From assembly GCF_001277255.1 (NCBI RefSeq), contig NZ_CP012264.1:1426001-1490000 (forward strand): DNA of 64,000 bases. Reading direction: 5' to 3'. The notes beneath the pieces are model-generated. The model did no database searches. It saw nothing but the letters and a program-made list of their open reading frames with translations, and was not told the DNA's origin. The translations under genes and the position numbers were made by a program. Within the stretch, counting starts at the first letter, position 1, and the number at the start of each line of letters is the position of its first letter. Positions 26,266 through 35,402 of this stretch are shown in pieces. Source of the DNA: Cronobacter condimenti 1330. Its GTDB lineage: Bacteria; Pseudomonadota; Gammaproteobacteria; Enterobacterales; Enterobacteriaceae.

Positions 26266-27804
26266 ATGACACAACGCATCGCACGTCGGTGGTTCACCGC
26301 GGCAGGGCTGGCTTCTGCGCTTGCCGTCGCACCCGCCTGGGCGGATAAAGACATTGTCGTGGCCGTGGGCTCAAGCTTTACCACGCTGGACCCTTATGAC
26401 GCGAACGATACGCTCTCGCAGCAGGTCGCCAAATCGTTTTATCAGGGGCTGTTTGGCCTTGATAAGTCAATGAAAGTGCAGAACGTACTGGCAGAGCGCT
26501 ATAGCGTGTCGGATGACGGGCTGACCTATACCGTTAAGCTTCGCAGCGGGGTGAAGTTCCAGGACGGCACCGATTTCAACGCAGAGGCGGTAAAGGTCAA
26601 CCTCGATCGCGCGAGCAACCCTGAAAACCACCTTAAGCGCTACAACCTGTATAAAAACATCGCCAGTACTGAGGTGGTAGACCCGACGACCGTGAAAATC
26701 ACCCTCAAGCAGCCTTTTTCTGCGTTTATTAATATTCTCGCACACCCGGCCACGGCGATGATTTCGCCTGCGGCGTTGAAAAAATATGGCACTGAGATAG
26801 GCTTTCATCCGGTCGGCACCGGGCCGTATGAGCTGGTGACCTGGAACCCGACCGACTTTGTGAAGGTGAAAAAGTTTACCGGCTACTGGCAGCCGGGGTT
26901 GCCGAAACTTGACGGTATCACCTGGCGCCCGGTCGTGGATAACAATACCCGCGCCTCGATGCTGCAAACCGGCGAGGCGCAGTTCGCCTTCCCAATCCCT
27001 TACGAACAGGCCGCGCTGCTTGAGAAAAACAGCAAGCTGGATCTGGTCGCGTCACCGTCGATTATGCAGCGTTACATCAGCATGAATGTGACCCAGAAGC
27101 CGTTCGACAACCCTAAAGTGCGCGAGGCGATTAATTACGCCATTAACCGCCAGGCGCTGGTGAAAGTGGCGTTTGCCGGTTACGCGACGCCTGCCACCGG
27201 TGTCGTGCCGCCGACGATTGAATTCGCCGAGCAATACCAGCCGTGGGCGTACAACCCTGCGAAGGCGCGAGAGCTGCTGAAGGAAGCGGGTTACCCGAAT
27301 GGCTTTAGCACAACGCTCTGGTCGTCCCATAATCACAGTACCGCCCAGAAGGTGTTGCAGTTTACGCAGCAGCAGCTGGCGCAGGTCGGAATTAAAGCGA
27401 AAGTCACGGCCATGGACGCCGGGCAGCGGGCCTCGGAAGTCGAAGGCAAAGGGCAGAAAGAGAGTGGTGTGCGGATGTTCTATACCGGCTGGTCAGCCTC
27501 GACCGGTGAGGCCGACTGGGCGCTGTCACCGCTGTTCGCGTCGCAAAACTGGCCGCCTACGCTCTTTAACACGGCATTCTACAGCAACCCGGCCGTGGAC
27601 AGCGCGCTCGCCGATGCGCTGAAAACGACCGACAAAGCCCGTAAAGCTACGCTGTATAAAGCGGCGCAGGACACGCTATGGGCCGAGTCGCCCTGGGTCC
27701 CGCTGGTGGTGGAGAAGCTGGTGTCGGCGCACAGTAAATCGCTGACCGGGTTTTACATGATGCCGGACACAGGGTTTAGTTTTGAGGATGCGGATCTGAA
27801 ATAA
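26266..27804 (+). CDS. gsiB: GsiB, periplasmic glutathione-binding protein
   Basis: This is the substrate-binding component that delivers glutathione to GsiCD. It has 512 residues with a signal peptide (about 1-26, ending APAWA) and the SBP_bac_5 fold (AVGSSFTTLDPYDANDTLSQ, LRSGVKFQDGTDFNAEAVK, GTGPYELVTW). It has a good AGGAG site and follows gsiA by 29 bases. A stable hairpin after its stop separates it from gsiC and could raise the level of this subunit's mRNA. Confidence 0.95.
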   Translation: MTQRIARRWFTAAGLASALAVAPAWADKDIVVAVGSSFTTLDPYDANDTLSQQVAKSFYQGLFGLDKSMKVQNVLAERYSVSDDGLTYTVKLRSGVKFQDGTDFNAEAVKVNLDRASNPENHLKRYNLYKNIASTEVVDPTTVKITLKQPFSAFINILAHPATAMISPAALKKYGTEIGFHPVGTGPYELVTWNPTDFVKVKKFTGYWQPGLPKLDGITWRPVVDNNTRASMLQTGEAQFAFPIPYEQAALLEKNSKLDLVASPSIMQRYISMNVTQKPFDNPKVREAINYAINRQALVKVAFAGYATPATGVVPPTIEFAEQYQPWAYNPAKARELLKEAGYPNGFSTTLWSSHNHSTAQKVLQFTQQQLAQVGIKAKVTAMDAGQRASEVEGKGQKESGVRMFYTGWSASTGEADWALSPLFASQNWPPTLFNTAFYSNPAVDSALADALKTTDKARKATLYKAAQDTLWAESPWVPLVVEKLVSAHSKSLTGFYMMPDTGFSFEDADLK

Positions 27805-27822
27805 GTATGCCTCTCGCCCTAA

Positions 27823-27845
27823 CCCTCACCCCGGAGGGGTGAGGG
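27823..27845. repeat. Intercistronic palindrome between gsiB and gsiC
   Basis: CCCTCACCCC / GGGGTGAGGG is a perfect 10-bp inverted repeat with a GGA loop. It resembles the palindrome at 60639-60661 between artJ and artM (CCCTCTTCCC / GGGAAGAGGG) in size, loop and pyrimidine-rich arm. It looks like a dispersed enterobacterial palindromic repeat that can act as an mRNA-stabilising hairpin after a binding-protein gene. Confidence 0.7.
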
Positions 27846-27898
27846 GCTTGCCCCATAACCACAGAAGAAAAAAATCATGAAGGAAAATAGGGTTTCGC

Positions 27899-28819
27899 AT
27901 GTTTAGCTACATCATAAAACGCCTGCTGGGGCTTATCCCGACGCTGCTTATCGTGGCGGTGCTGGTGTTTTTGTTTGTCCATCTCCTGCCGGGTGACCCG
28001 GCACGGCTGGTGGCCGGGCCAGAGGCAGATGCAGAGGTCATCGACCTGGTGCGTCACCAGTTGGGGCTCGACCAGCCGCTGTGGCAGCAGTTCTGGCACT
28101 ACATCAGCAACGTGGTGCGGGGCGATTTTGGCATGTCGCTGGTATCACGTCGCCCTGTTTCGGAAGAGATAGCCAGCCGCTTTATGCCCACCTTCTGGTT
28201 AACACTCGCCAGCATGAGCTGGGCCATGCTGTTTGGACTCGCCGCCGGGATTATCGCGGCGGTATGGCGTAACCGCTGGCCGGACCGGCTGAGCATGACG
28301 CTTGCGGTTTCCGGCATCTCCTTTCCGGCCTTCGCGCTCGGTATGCTTCTCATGCATATCTTTTCGGTGCAACTGGGCTGGCTGCCGACCGTAGGGGCCG
28401 ACAGCTGGCGGCACTACATTCTGCCGTCGCTGACGCTTGGCGCCGCCGTGGCCGCTGTAATGGCGCGCTTCACCCGGGCGTCCTTTGTGGATGTGCTGGG
28501 CGAAGACTATATGCGGACCGCGCGCGCCAAAGGCGTGAGCGAAAAATGGGTTATCCTGAAACATGGCCTGCGCAACGCCATGATCCCCGTCGTCACCATG
28601 ATGGGGCTGCAATTCGGCTTCCTGCTCGGCGGTTCTATCGTCGTGGAGAAGGTGTTTAACTGGCCGGGGCTGGGGCGTCTGCTGGTGGATTCGGTGGAGA
28701 TGCGCGACTACCCGGTCATTCAGGCCGAAGTATTGCTGTTCTCGCTGGAGTTTATTCTTATCAACTTAGTGGTGGATGTGCTCTACGCCGCCATTAACCC
28801 GGCTATCAGGTACAAGTAA
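27899..28819 (+). CDS. gsiC: GsiC, glutathione importer permease
   Basis: This inner-membrane subunit has 306 residues and about six helices, with the DppB-type N-terminus MFSYIIKRLLGLIPTLLIVA. The permease EAA loop is DYMRTARAKGVSEKWVILKHGLRNA, whose key part is RTARAKGV, and LGGSIVVEKVFNWPGLG is conserved. It is two bases before gsiD. It pairs with GsiD to form the channel energised by GsiA. Confidence 0.95.
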   Translation: MFSYIIKRLLGLIPTLLIVAVLVFLFVHLLPGDPARLVAGPEADAEVIDLVRHQLGLDQPLWQQFWHYISNVVRGDFGMSLVSRRPVSEEIASRFMPTFWLTLASMSWAMLFGLAAGIIAAVWRNRWPDRLSMTLAVSGISFPAFALGMLLMHIFSVQLGWLPTVGADSWRHYILPSLTLGAAVAAVMARFTRASFVDVLGEDYMRTARAKGVSEKWVILKHGLRNAMIPVVTMMGLQFGFLLGGSIVVEKVFNWPGLGRLLVDSVEMRDYPVIQAEVLLFSLEFILINLVVDVLYAAINPAIRYK

Positions 28820-28821
28820 GG

Positions 28822-29733
28822 ATGCGACTTTTCAACTGGCGCCGACAGGCGCTTTTAAACGGCATGCCGACCGTGCGCCCTCAGCAGACGCGCACGCCGT
28901 GGCATGAATTCTGGCATCGTCTGAAACGCCAGCCGGTGGCGCTGGTCGCAGGCGGCTTCGTAATCTTGTTGATAGCTCTGGCGCTGTTTGCCCCGTGGAT
29001 AGCGCCGTTCGACGCGGAAAACTATTTCGATTACGACCGTCTGAACGAAGGGCCGTCGATGGTGCACTGGTTTGGCGTCGACTCGCTGGGACGTGATATC
29101 TTCAGCCGCGTCATCGTAGGCGCGCGGATTTCGCTCGCCGCCGGGGTGTTCGCGGTTCTGACCGGCGCGCTGACTGGCACCGTGCTCGGGCTGCTCGCCG
29201 GGTTTTACGAAGGCTGGTGGGACCGGGTGATCATGCGTATCTGCGACGTACTGTTCGCCTTTCCGGGGATATTGCTCGCCATTGCGGTGGTCGCGGTGAT
29301 GGGCAGCGGGATGGCGAATGTGATTATCGCGGTGGCGATTTTCAGTATTCCGGCGTTTGCCCGTCTGGTGCGCGGCAATACGCTGGTGCTTAAGCATCAG
29401 ACATTTATCGAATCGGCGCGCAGCATCGGGGCATCGGATATCACTATCCTGTTTCGTCATATCCTCCCAGGAACGGTGTCGTCGATTGTGGTCTATTTCA
29501 CGATGCGTATCGGCACCTCGATTATTTCCGCCGCGAGCCTGTCATTTCTCGGTCTCGGCGCACAGCCGCCAACGCCGGAGTGGGGGGCAATGTTAAATGA
29601 AGCCCGCGCAGATATGGTGATGGCGCCGCATGTGGCGATTTTCCCGAGCCTTGCGATTTTCCTGACGGTACTGGCGTTTAACCTGCTGGGCGACGGGTTG
29701 CGCGACGCGCTGGATCCGAAGATTAAAGGATAA
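28822..29733 (+). CDS. gsiD: GsiD, glutathione importer permease
   Basis: This second permease subunit has 303 residues, with a hydrophilic N-terminus of about 35 residues and then six helices. The DppC-type motif HWFGVDSLGRDIFSRVIVGA and the EAA loop ESARSIGASDITILFRHILP are clear. It is the last gene of the gsi operon; a REP-like element and a terminator follow. The E. coli neighbours yliE, yliF and bssR are absent before rimO. Confidence 0.95.
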   Translation: MRLFNWRRQALLNGMPTVRPQQTRTPWHEFWHRLKRQPVALVAGGFVILLIALALFAPWIAPFDAENYFDYDRLNEGPSMVHWFGVDSLGRDIFSRVIVGARISLAAGVFAVLTGALTGTVLGLLAGFYEGWWDRVIMRICDVLFAFPGILLAIAVVAVMGSGMANVIIAVAIFSIPAFARLVRGNTLVLKHQTFIESARSIGASDITILFRHILPGTVSSIVVYFTMRIGTSIISAASLSFLGLGAQPPTPEWGAMLNEARADMVMAPHVAIFPSLAIFLTVLAFNLLGDGLRDALDPKIKG

Positions 29734-29734
29734 C

Positions 29735-29761
29735 GGCGGGGCGGCGCTGCGCTTACCCGCC
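29735..29761. repeat. REP-like palindromic element
   Basis: GGCGGGGCGGCGCTGCGCTTACCCGCC has GGCGGG and CCCGCC arms around a GCG-rich centre. It shares the pattern GGCGGG...TGCG(T/C)TTACCCGCC with the element at 60601-60625. It is intergenic, just after gsiD. Confidence 0.7.
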
Positions 29762-29781
29762 ACTGGCGCTTAGGCCCCAAT

Positions 29782-29810
29782 AAAAAAGGCTGCCATTGGC
29801 AGCCTTTTTT
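29782..29810. terminator. Bidirectional terminator between gsiD and rimO
   Basis: The stem AAAAAAGGCTGCC / GGCAGCCTTTTTT has a three-base loop. It is symmetric, so it serves both convergent genes. Confidence 0.94.
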
Positions 29811-29823
29811 GATGCAGAGCACC

Positions 29824-31149
29824 TTAAACCAGGCTGCCCCACAAATCGTATTCGTCGGCGTTTTCCACCTTCACGCGCACCACGTCGCCCGGCTTCAGTG
29901 TGGTTTCACCATTCAGGTACACCGCGCCGTCGATTTCCGGGGCATCGGCCATGCTGCGGCCAATCGCGCCCTCGTCATCCACTTCATCAATGATGACCAG
30001 GATCTCGCGGCCGACTTTTTCCTGCAAACGCTCGGCGGAGATCTGCTGCTGCAAAGCCATAAAGCGGTTCCAGCGCTCCTCTTTTACTTCTTCCGGTACC
30101 TGATCCGCCAGCTCGTTGGCGGTTGCGCCTTCGACCGGGCTGTACTTAAAGCAGCCCACGCGATCCAGACGCGCCTCTTTCAGGAAATCCAGCAGCATCT
30201 GGAAATCGTCTTCAGTTTCGCCAGGGAAGCCGACAATAAAGGTCGAACGCAGGGTCAGTTCCGGGCAGATTTCGCGCCACTGCTTGATGCGCGCCAGCTG
30301 GCGGTCAACCGAGCCCGGACGCTTCATCAGTTTGAGGATACGCGGGCTGGCGTGTTGCAGCGGAATATCGAGATACGGCAGGATTTTGCCTTCCGCCATC
30401 AGCGGGATCACATCGTCAACGTGCGGGTATGGGTACACATAGTGCAGACGCACCCAGACGCCGAGCTTCGCGAGCTGTTCGCACAGGCTCACCATGCTGG
30501 TTTTCACCGGCGAACCGTTCCAGAAACCGGTGCGGTGTTTGACGTCAACGCCATAGGCGGACGTATCCTGCGAAATCACCAGCAGCTCTTTCACGCCCGC
30601 TTCCACAAGGCGTTTCGCTTCGGCCAGCACGTCGCCAATCGGACGGCTGTCGAGATCGCCGCGCATCGAAGGAATAATGCAGAAGGTGCAGCGATGGTTG
30701 CAGCCTTCGGAAATTTTTAAGTACGCATAGTGGCGTGGCGTCAGCTTCACGCCCTGTTCCGGCACCAGACTCAGGAACGGGTTATGCTTCGGTTTCGGCA
30801 CATAATGATGAACATGTTGCAGCACCTGCTCGTAGCTGTGCGGCCCGGTGATCTCCAGCACCTTCGGGTGCACTTCGCGGATCTGATCTTCTTTAGCGCC
30901 AAGACAGCCGGTCACAATTACCTTACCGTTTTCGTTCAGCGCCTCGCCGATCGCCTCCAGCGACTCCTGCACCGCGCTGTCGATAAAGCCGCAGGTATTG
31001 ACGATAACCATATCGGCGTCGTCATAGCGTGGCACCACGTCATAGCCCTCGGTGCGAAGCTCGGTCAGGATGCGCTCAGAGTCCACCAGGTTTTTCGGAC
31101 AGCCAAGAGAAACGAAGCCAATCTTCGGCTGCTGCATTACATTGCTCAT
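29824..31149 (-). CDS. rimO: RimO, ribosomal protein S12 methylthiotransferase
   Basis: RimO adds a methylthio group to Asp88 of ribosomal protein S12, using two iron-sulfur clusters. It has 441 residues, identical in length to E. coli. The UPF0004 cluster Cys are at 17, 53 and 82 (SLGCPKN, VNTCGF, TGCLGA), the radical-SAM CxxxCxxC is at 150, 154 and 157 (SEGCNHRCTFCIIP), and a C-terminal TRAM domain ends DEYDLWGSLV. Within the family only the N-terminal five residues differ much. It converges on gsiD. Confidence 0.97.
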   Translation of the reverse strand: MSNVMQQPKIGFVSLGCPKNLVDSERILTELRTEGYDVVPRYDDADMVIVNTCGFIDSAVQESLEAIGEALNENGKVIVTGCLGAKEDQIREVHPKVLEITGPHSYEQVLQHVHHYVPKPKHNPFLSLVPEQGVKLTPRHYAYLKISEGCNHRCTFCIIPSMRGDLDSRPIGDVLAEAKRLVEAGVKELLVISQDTSAYGVDVKHRTGFWNGSPVKTSMVSLCEQLAKLGVWVRLHYVYPYPHVDDVIPLMAEGKILPYLDIPLQHASPRILKLMKRPGSVDRQLARIKQWREICPELTLRSTFIVGFPGETEDDFQMLLDFLKEARLDRVGCFKYSPVEGATANELADQVPEEVKEERWNRFMALQQQISAERLQEKVGREILVIIDEVDDEGAIGRSMADAPEIDGAVYLNGETTLKPGDVVRVKVENADEYDLWGSLV

Positions 31150-31320
31150 AGGTCAAAAATTCATCATTTATGGAGTTATCAGGGCGGGGATTTTACAGAG
31201 GTTGGTGGGAAATTTGTACTGGTATCTTCTGCCTGCCGCTGAGTTAAAGTTTTTGTAAAAGTCCGCCCGCCGTACGGGCCGCTGGCTACCCTTAATCGGG
31301 ACGACCAAAAGGAGAACGCC

Positions 31321-32433
31321 ATGCCGCTACGCTCGCCCTGTTTGCTCGCGCTACTGCTCGTGGTGAGTAGCGCTGCCTCTGCGCTACCTGCAAAGGTGGA
31401 CGTGCTTGCTGATAAACTCGACCATCCATGGTCTCTCTCGTTTTTACCCGGCGATCAGGGGGCACTTATTACGCTTAAAAAAGGCGAGCTGAAACGCTGG
31501 CAGCCGGATAAAGGGTTATCTGCCGCGATAGCGGGCGTGCCGACGGTCTGGCATCAGGGGCAGGGTGGGTTGTTTGATGTTGTGCTGGCCCCTGATTTTA
31601 ACGAAAGCCGTCGCGTCTGGCTGAGCTATGCCGAAGCGGGCAGCGATGGTAAAGCGGGCACTGCCGTCGGCTACGGCCGTCTGAGCGATGACCTGCAGCG
31701 GCTGGAGAATTTCACAGTGGTGTTCCGCCAGGCCCCGAAGCTCTCTACCGGCAATCACTTTGGCGGGCGTATGGCGTTTGACGGCAAAGGGCATCTCTTC
31801 ATCGCGCTGGGTGAAAATAACCAGCGCCCAACGGCGCAGGATCTCGACAAGCTACAGGGCAAAGTGGTGCGCCTGACGCAGGACGGCGAAGTACCGAAAG
31901 ATAACCCGTTCGTTGGCAAGGCAGGCGTGCGCCCGGAGATCTGGTCCTACGGCATCCGTAACCCGCAAGGACTGGCGCTAAACCCGTGGAGCCAGACGAT
32001 ATGGCTTAACGAACACGGCCCGAAGGGCGGCGATGAAATCAATATTCCGCAGGCCGGAAAAAACTACGGCTGGCCGCTCGCGACCTGGGGAATTAACTAC
32101 AGCGGCGAGCCTATTCCGGAAGCCAAAGGCGGTGAAGCGCCGGGCACCGAGCAACCGCTGTTTTACTGGAAAGTGTCGCCCGCAGTGAGCGGGATGGCGT
32201 TTTACAACGCCGATAAATTTCCGCAGTGGAAAAACAAATTGTTTATTGGCGCGCTCAAAGAGCAGAACCTTATTCAGTTGTCGGTAAACGGCAATAAGGT
32301 AACGGAAGACGGGCGATTGCTGGCACGTGAGAATCAGCGCATTCGCGATGTGCGTGTGGGGCCGGACGGTTATCTCTATGTGCTGACCGACGAATCCGAC
32401 GGTCAGCTGCTGAAAGTCAGCCCGGCCTCGTGA
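31321..32433 (+). CDS. yliI: YliI, soluble aldose sugar dehydrogenase (PQQ-dependent)
   Basis: YliI is a periplasmic PQQ-requiring enzyme that oxidises aldoses; in E. coli it is active only if PQQ is supplied. It has 370 residues with a signal peptide (about 1-22, ending ASALP) and a six-bladed propeller of the GSDH family. LDHPWSLSFLPG, STGNHFGGRMAFDGKG, GIRNPQGLALNPWS and LNEHGPKGGDEIN are family motifs that include PQQ and calcium ligands. A ribosome site AAAGGAG precedes the ATG. Its stop abuts the convergent gstB stop. Confidence 0.95.
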   Translation: MPLRSPCLLALLLVVSSAASALPAKVDVLADKLDHPWSLSFLPGDQGALITLKKGELKRWQPDKGLSAAIAGVPTVWHQGQGGLFDVVLAPDFNESRRVWLSYAEAGSDGKAGTAVGYGRLSDDLQRLENFTVVFRQAPKLSTGNHFGGRMAFDGKGHLFIALGENNQRPTAQDLDKLQGKVVRLTQDGEVPKDNPFVGKAGVRPEIWSYGIRNPQGLALNPWSQTIWLNEHGPKGGDEINIPQAGKNYGWPLATWGINYSGEPIPEAKGGEAPGTEQPLFYWKVSPAVSGMAFYNADKFPQWKNKLFIGALKEQNLIQLSVNGNKVTEDGRLLARENQRIRDVRVGPDGYLYVLTDESDGQLLKVSPAS

Positions 32434-33060
32434 TTAGCTCACCGGGATCATAACGATGTGGCGAAACGCCGGGCGCTCGGTGAGTTGCTGATACCAGCGC
32501 TCAAGATGCGGGCGTGGCGTCCACTCAAGGCCAACATTAAAGAGATTATAGATGTGCGGCGCGGGGGCCATATCAGCCAGACCGAACGCATCGCCGGAGA
32601 GCCACGGCGTTTTCGCAAGCTCGGCGTCTAGAATACCGAACAGCGCGTCGCACTGCTTTTTGCTTTCATCAATCAGCTTCTGGTCGCGCTGCTCGGGCGG
32701 CGTCCGCACCAGGCTAAATACCACGCCGCGGTGGGGGCCTGGCAACGTGCTGATAGCCCAGTCCATCCATTTTTCGCCACGGGCGCGGGCAACAGGCGAT
32801 TCCTGCCACAGGCGGCCCTGGCCATACTGCGCCGCCAGATAGCGCACAATGGTGTTAGATTCCCACAGTACCAGCCCGGTTTCGTCGTCGCGCAGGCACG
32901 GCACCAGCCCGTTCGGGTTCATCGCCAGATAATCCGGATCGTGATTTATGCCATATTTTCCCCCCGCCGGGATGCGGTTGTACGGCAACTCTAACTCCTC
33001 CAGACACCACAGCACCTTCTTCACATTCGTGGAATTTTCTCGACCCCAGACGGTTATCAT
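32434..33060 (-). CDS. gstB: GstB, glutathione S-transferase
   Basis: This cytosolic glutathione S-transferase has 208 residues like E. coli GstB, which acts on bromoacetate and iodoacetate. The thioredoxin-like N-terminal domain starts MITVWGRENSTNVKKVLWCL, with the glutathione-binding NPNGLVPCL and WESNTIVRYLA. The helical C-terminal domain ends RWYQQLTERPAF. It is tail-to-tail with yliI with no gap between stops. Confidence 0.94.
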   Translation of the reverse strand: MITVWGRENSTNVKKVLWCLEELELPYNRIPAGGKYGINHDPDYLAMNPNGLVPCLRDDETGLVLWESNTIVRYLAAQYGQGRLWQESPVARARGEKWMDWAISTLPGPHRGVVFSLVRTPPEQRDQKLIDESKKQCDALFGILDAELAKTPWLSGDAFGLADMAPAPHIYNLFNVGLEWTPRPHLERWYQQLTERPAFRHIVMIPVS

Positions 33061-33319
33061 GACTTGCTCCTTTGCAGATGGCTGATGCCGTGACCGCGAT
33101 GACGCGCCACGCCGTTCTTCTCATGGTGGAATAATCCCGTTGCTTTAGCAACCGCCTGAAAAAGCCGTCTCGTTGTGCCGGTTTGTGACCGAAAAGATGA
33201 AACTTTAAAAACTTTACCCGCACGCTGTTTCATTGAAAGCATTTGTGCGTTATTACTCACCTTTTCACCGATACGGTTGATTTGTAGTAGTTTCTGGAAT
33301 GGATATTCAGGTGGCTTTT

Positions 33320-34531
33320 ATGACCTCACTCACACGCTCCGGCGCTTGTCGCGTGTTTGCTCTCGCAGGCGCGTTTCTCTTCGTTGCTCTCCCCGCCGCG
33401 CACGCGGCCGATCCTATCGCACCTGCGGCGCCCCCGGTCGACGCCCGCGCATGGATCCTGATGGACTACCACAGCGGTAAAGTACTGGCGGAAGGCAATG
33501 CCGATGAAAAGCTTGACCCGGCGAGCCTCACCAAACTGATGACCAGCTATGTCGTAGGCCAGGCCATTAAAGCAGGGAAAATTCATCTCACGGATAAAGT
33601 GACGGTCGGCAAAGATGCCTGGGCGACCGGCAACCCGGCGCTGCGCGGCTCCTCGCTGATGTTCTTAAAACCGGGCGATCAGGTATCGGTTGAGGATCTC
33701 AATAAAGGGGTGATCATTCAGTCCGGCAACGACGCCAGCATCGCTATCGCCGATTACGTGGCGGGCAGTCAGGATGCGTTTGTCGGCCTGATGAACGGTT
33801 ATGCCAAACGCCTTGGGCTTACCAATACGACTTTCAAAACGGTGCACGGCCTTGATGCGCCGGGGCAGTTCAGTACCGCGCGCGATATGGCGCTGCTTGG
33901 CAAAGCGCTTATACACGATGTGCCAGACGAATACGCGGTACATAAAGAGAAAGCGTTCACGTTCAACAATATTCGTCAGCCGAACCGCAACCGTCTTCTG
34001 TGGAGCACCAGCATGAATGTGGACGGCATGAAAACCGGCACCACGGCGGGCGCTGGCTATAATCTGGTGGCCTCGGCGACACAGGGCGATATGCGCCTGA
34101 TTTCCGTGGTGCTGGGCGCGAAAACCGACGGCATCCGCTTTCGCGAATCCGAAAAACTGCTGACCTGGGGTTTTCGTTTCTTCGAAACCGTGACCCCGAT
34201 TAAGCCCGATACCGCTTTTGTAAGCCAGCGCGTCTGGTTTGGCGATACCAGTGAGGTGAAGCTTGGGGCGGGTGAAGCTGGATCGGTGACTATCCCCAAA
34301 GGCCAGTTAAAAAACCTCAAGGCCACTTATACGCTGAATTCGCCGCAGCTGACGGCGCCGCTGAAAGCAGGCCAGGTGGTTGGCACAATCGATTTTCAAC
34401 TCAACGGTAAGAACATTGAACAGCGTCCGCTGGTGGTAATGGAAGCCGTCAATGAAGGCGGCTTCTTCAGCCGGATGTGGGATTTTGTCCTGATGAAATT
34501 CCATGAGTGGTTCGGCGGCTGGTTCTCATAA
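33320..34531 (+). CDS. dacC: DacC, D-alanyl-D-alanine carboxypeptidase (PBP6)
   Basis: DacC trims the terminal D-Ala from peptidoglycan pentapeptides on the periplasmic face of the inner membrane. From the ATG at 33320 it has 403 residues. The signal peptide is about 1-29 (ending AAHA), the S11 motifs are SLTK (Ser near 69), SGN (in IQSGNDASI) and KTG (in DGMKTGTTAG). A beta-rich C-terminal domain is followed by the amphipathic anchor helix MKFHEWFGGWFS. The ATG at 33299 is in frame, but AGGTGG lies just before 33320. It is followed by convergent deoR. Confidence 0.96.
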   Translation: MTSLTRSGACRVFALAGAFLFVALPAAHAADPIAPAAPPVDARAWILMDYHSGKVLAEGNADEKLDPASLTKLMTSYVVGQAIKAGKIHLTDKVTVGKDAWATGNPALRGSSLMFLKPGDQVSVEDLNKGVIIQSGNDASIAIADYVAGSQDAFVGLMNGYAKRLGLTNTTFKTVHGLDAPGQFSTARDMALLGKALIHDVPDEYAVHKEKAFTFNNIRQPNRNRLLWSTSMNVDGMKTGTTAGAGYNLVASATQGDMRLISVVLGAKTDGIRFRESEKLLTWGFRFFETVTPIKPDTAFVSQRVWFGDTSEVKLGAGEAGSVTIPKGQLKNLKATYTLNSPQLTAPLKAGQVVGTIDFQLNGKNIEQRPLVVMEAVNEGGFFSRMWDFVLMKFHEWFGGWFS

Positions 34532-34535
34532 CCGC

Positions 34536-34558
34536 ACGCTCCCGCGAGCCGGGAGCGT
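34536..34558. repeat. Short hairpin between dacC and deoR
   Basis: ACGCTCCC / GGGAGCGT is a perfect 8-bp inverted repeat in the 27-base gap between the convergent dacC and deoR stops. It has no T run, so it is at best a weak terminator. Confidence 0.45.
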
Positions 34559-35323
34559 CTACCACAGCACCTCAACGTTTACTGACTGCGCCCAGGCGAT
34601 AAACACGTCATCAGGCATCCGGTCAGTTACCAGCGTATCGAAGGCTTCAAGCGGCCCCATACAGGCGGGCCGCACCTGCCCGAATTTACTGTGATCGGCC
34701 ACAATCACATGACGCTGTGCCATCTCCAGTGCCCAGTGTTTCACCGGCAATTCATCAAGGTTAAAGCAGGTCGCGCCATATTGCGGATGCAGACCAGCGG
34801 CTGAAAAGAAAGCGATATCGGGGCAGAGATTACGCAGCGTTTCCTGGAAATTCAGCGGCTTGAAAATCGCGTTGCTGGCGTGGAACTCGCCGCCGCAGAG
34901 GATAACGCGGCAGTGCGGTTTCTCCTGCAGGGCGAGGAACGTATTGAGTGAATAACAGATGCCGGTAAAGGGCAGAGCGTCGTCCAGCGCGTCGATAATC
35001 CACGGTGTGGTGGTGCCGCAGTCAAAAAAGAGCGTCTGGTGCGGGCGCGCCAGCGAAGCCGCGAGCCTTGCGGCGTGGCGCTTCTCCTCGACCAGACGGG
35101 TCTGTTCGTCGCTTAGCAAGTAGCGGCTCACCGTCACCCCGCGCGGCTCCAGCACAATGTAGCCGCCAAGCAGCGTAACCGGCGCATCGTGCCCCTGGAG
35201 ATCGCGGCGAATCGTCATCTCAGAGACCCCAAGCAGCGTGGCCGCCTCTTTCAGATGCATTTTATCCTGTCGCTTTAGCGCCTGTAGCAGTTGCGCTATT
35301 CGCTCGTCACGCCGCGTTTCCAT
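34559..35323 (-). CDS. deoR: DeoR, deoxyribonucleoside-responsive repressor
   Basis: DeoR represses the deo nucleoside-catabolism genes; deoxyribose-5-phosphate is the inducer. It has 254 residues (E. coli 252). The N-terminal helix-turn-helix is HLKEAATLLGVSEMTIRRDL-like (LLGVSEMTIRRDL near 26-38). The DeoRC sensor domain includes FFDCGTTTPWIIDAL, CYSLNTFLAL, CGGEFHASNAIF and HSKFGQVRPA. It is convergent with dacC, as in E. coli. Confidence 0.95.
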   Translation of the reverse strand: METRRDERIAQLLQALKRQDKMHLKEAATLLGVSEMTIRRDLQGHDAPVTLLGGYIVLEPRGVTVSRYLLSDEQTRLVEEKRHAARLAASLARPHQTLFFDCGTTTPWIIDALDDALPFTGICYSLNTFLALQEKPHCRVILCGGEFHASNAIFKPLNFQETLRNLCPDIAFFSAAGLHPQYGATCFNLDELPVKHWALEMAQRHVIVADHSKFGQVRPACMGPLEAFDTLVTDRMPDDVFIAWAQSVNVEVLW

Positions 35324-35402
35324 ATTGCCTCATGCAAAACCAGGCGCCACGCCCGTCGCGCGGCGCCTGAAAAGTCATGCAATCTTACCTGCGGCCCTGC
35401 GG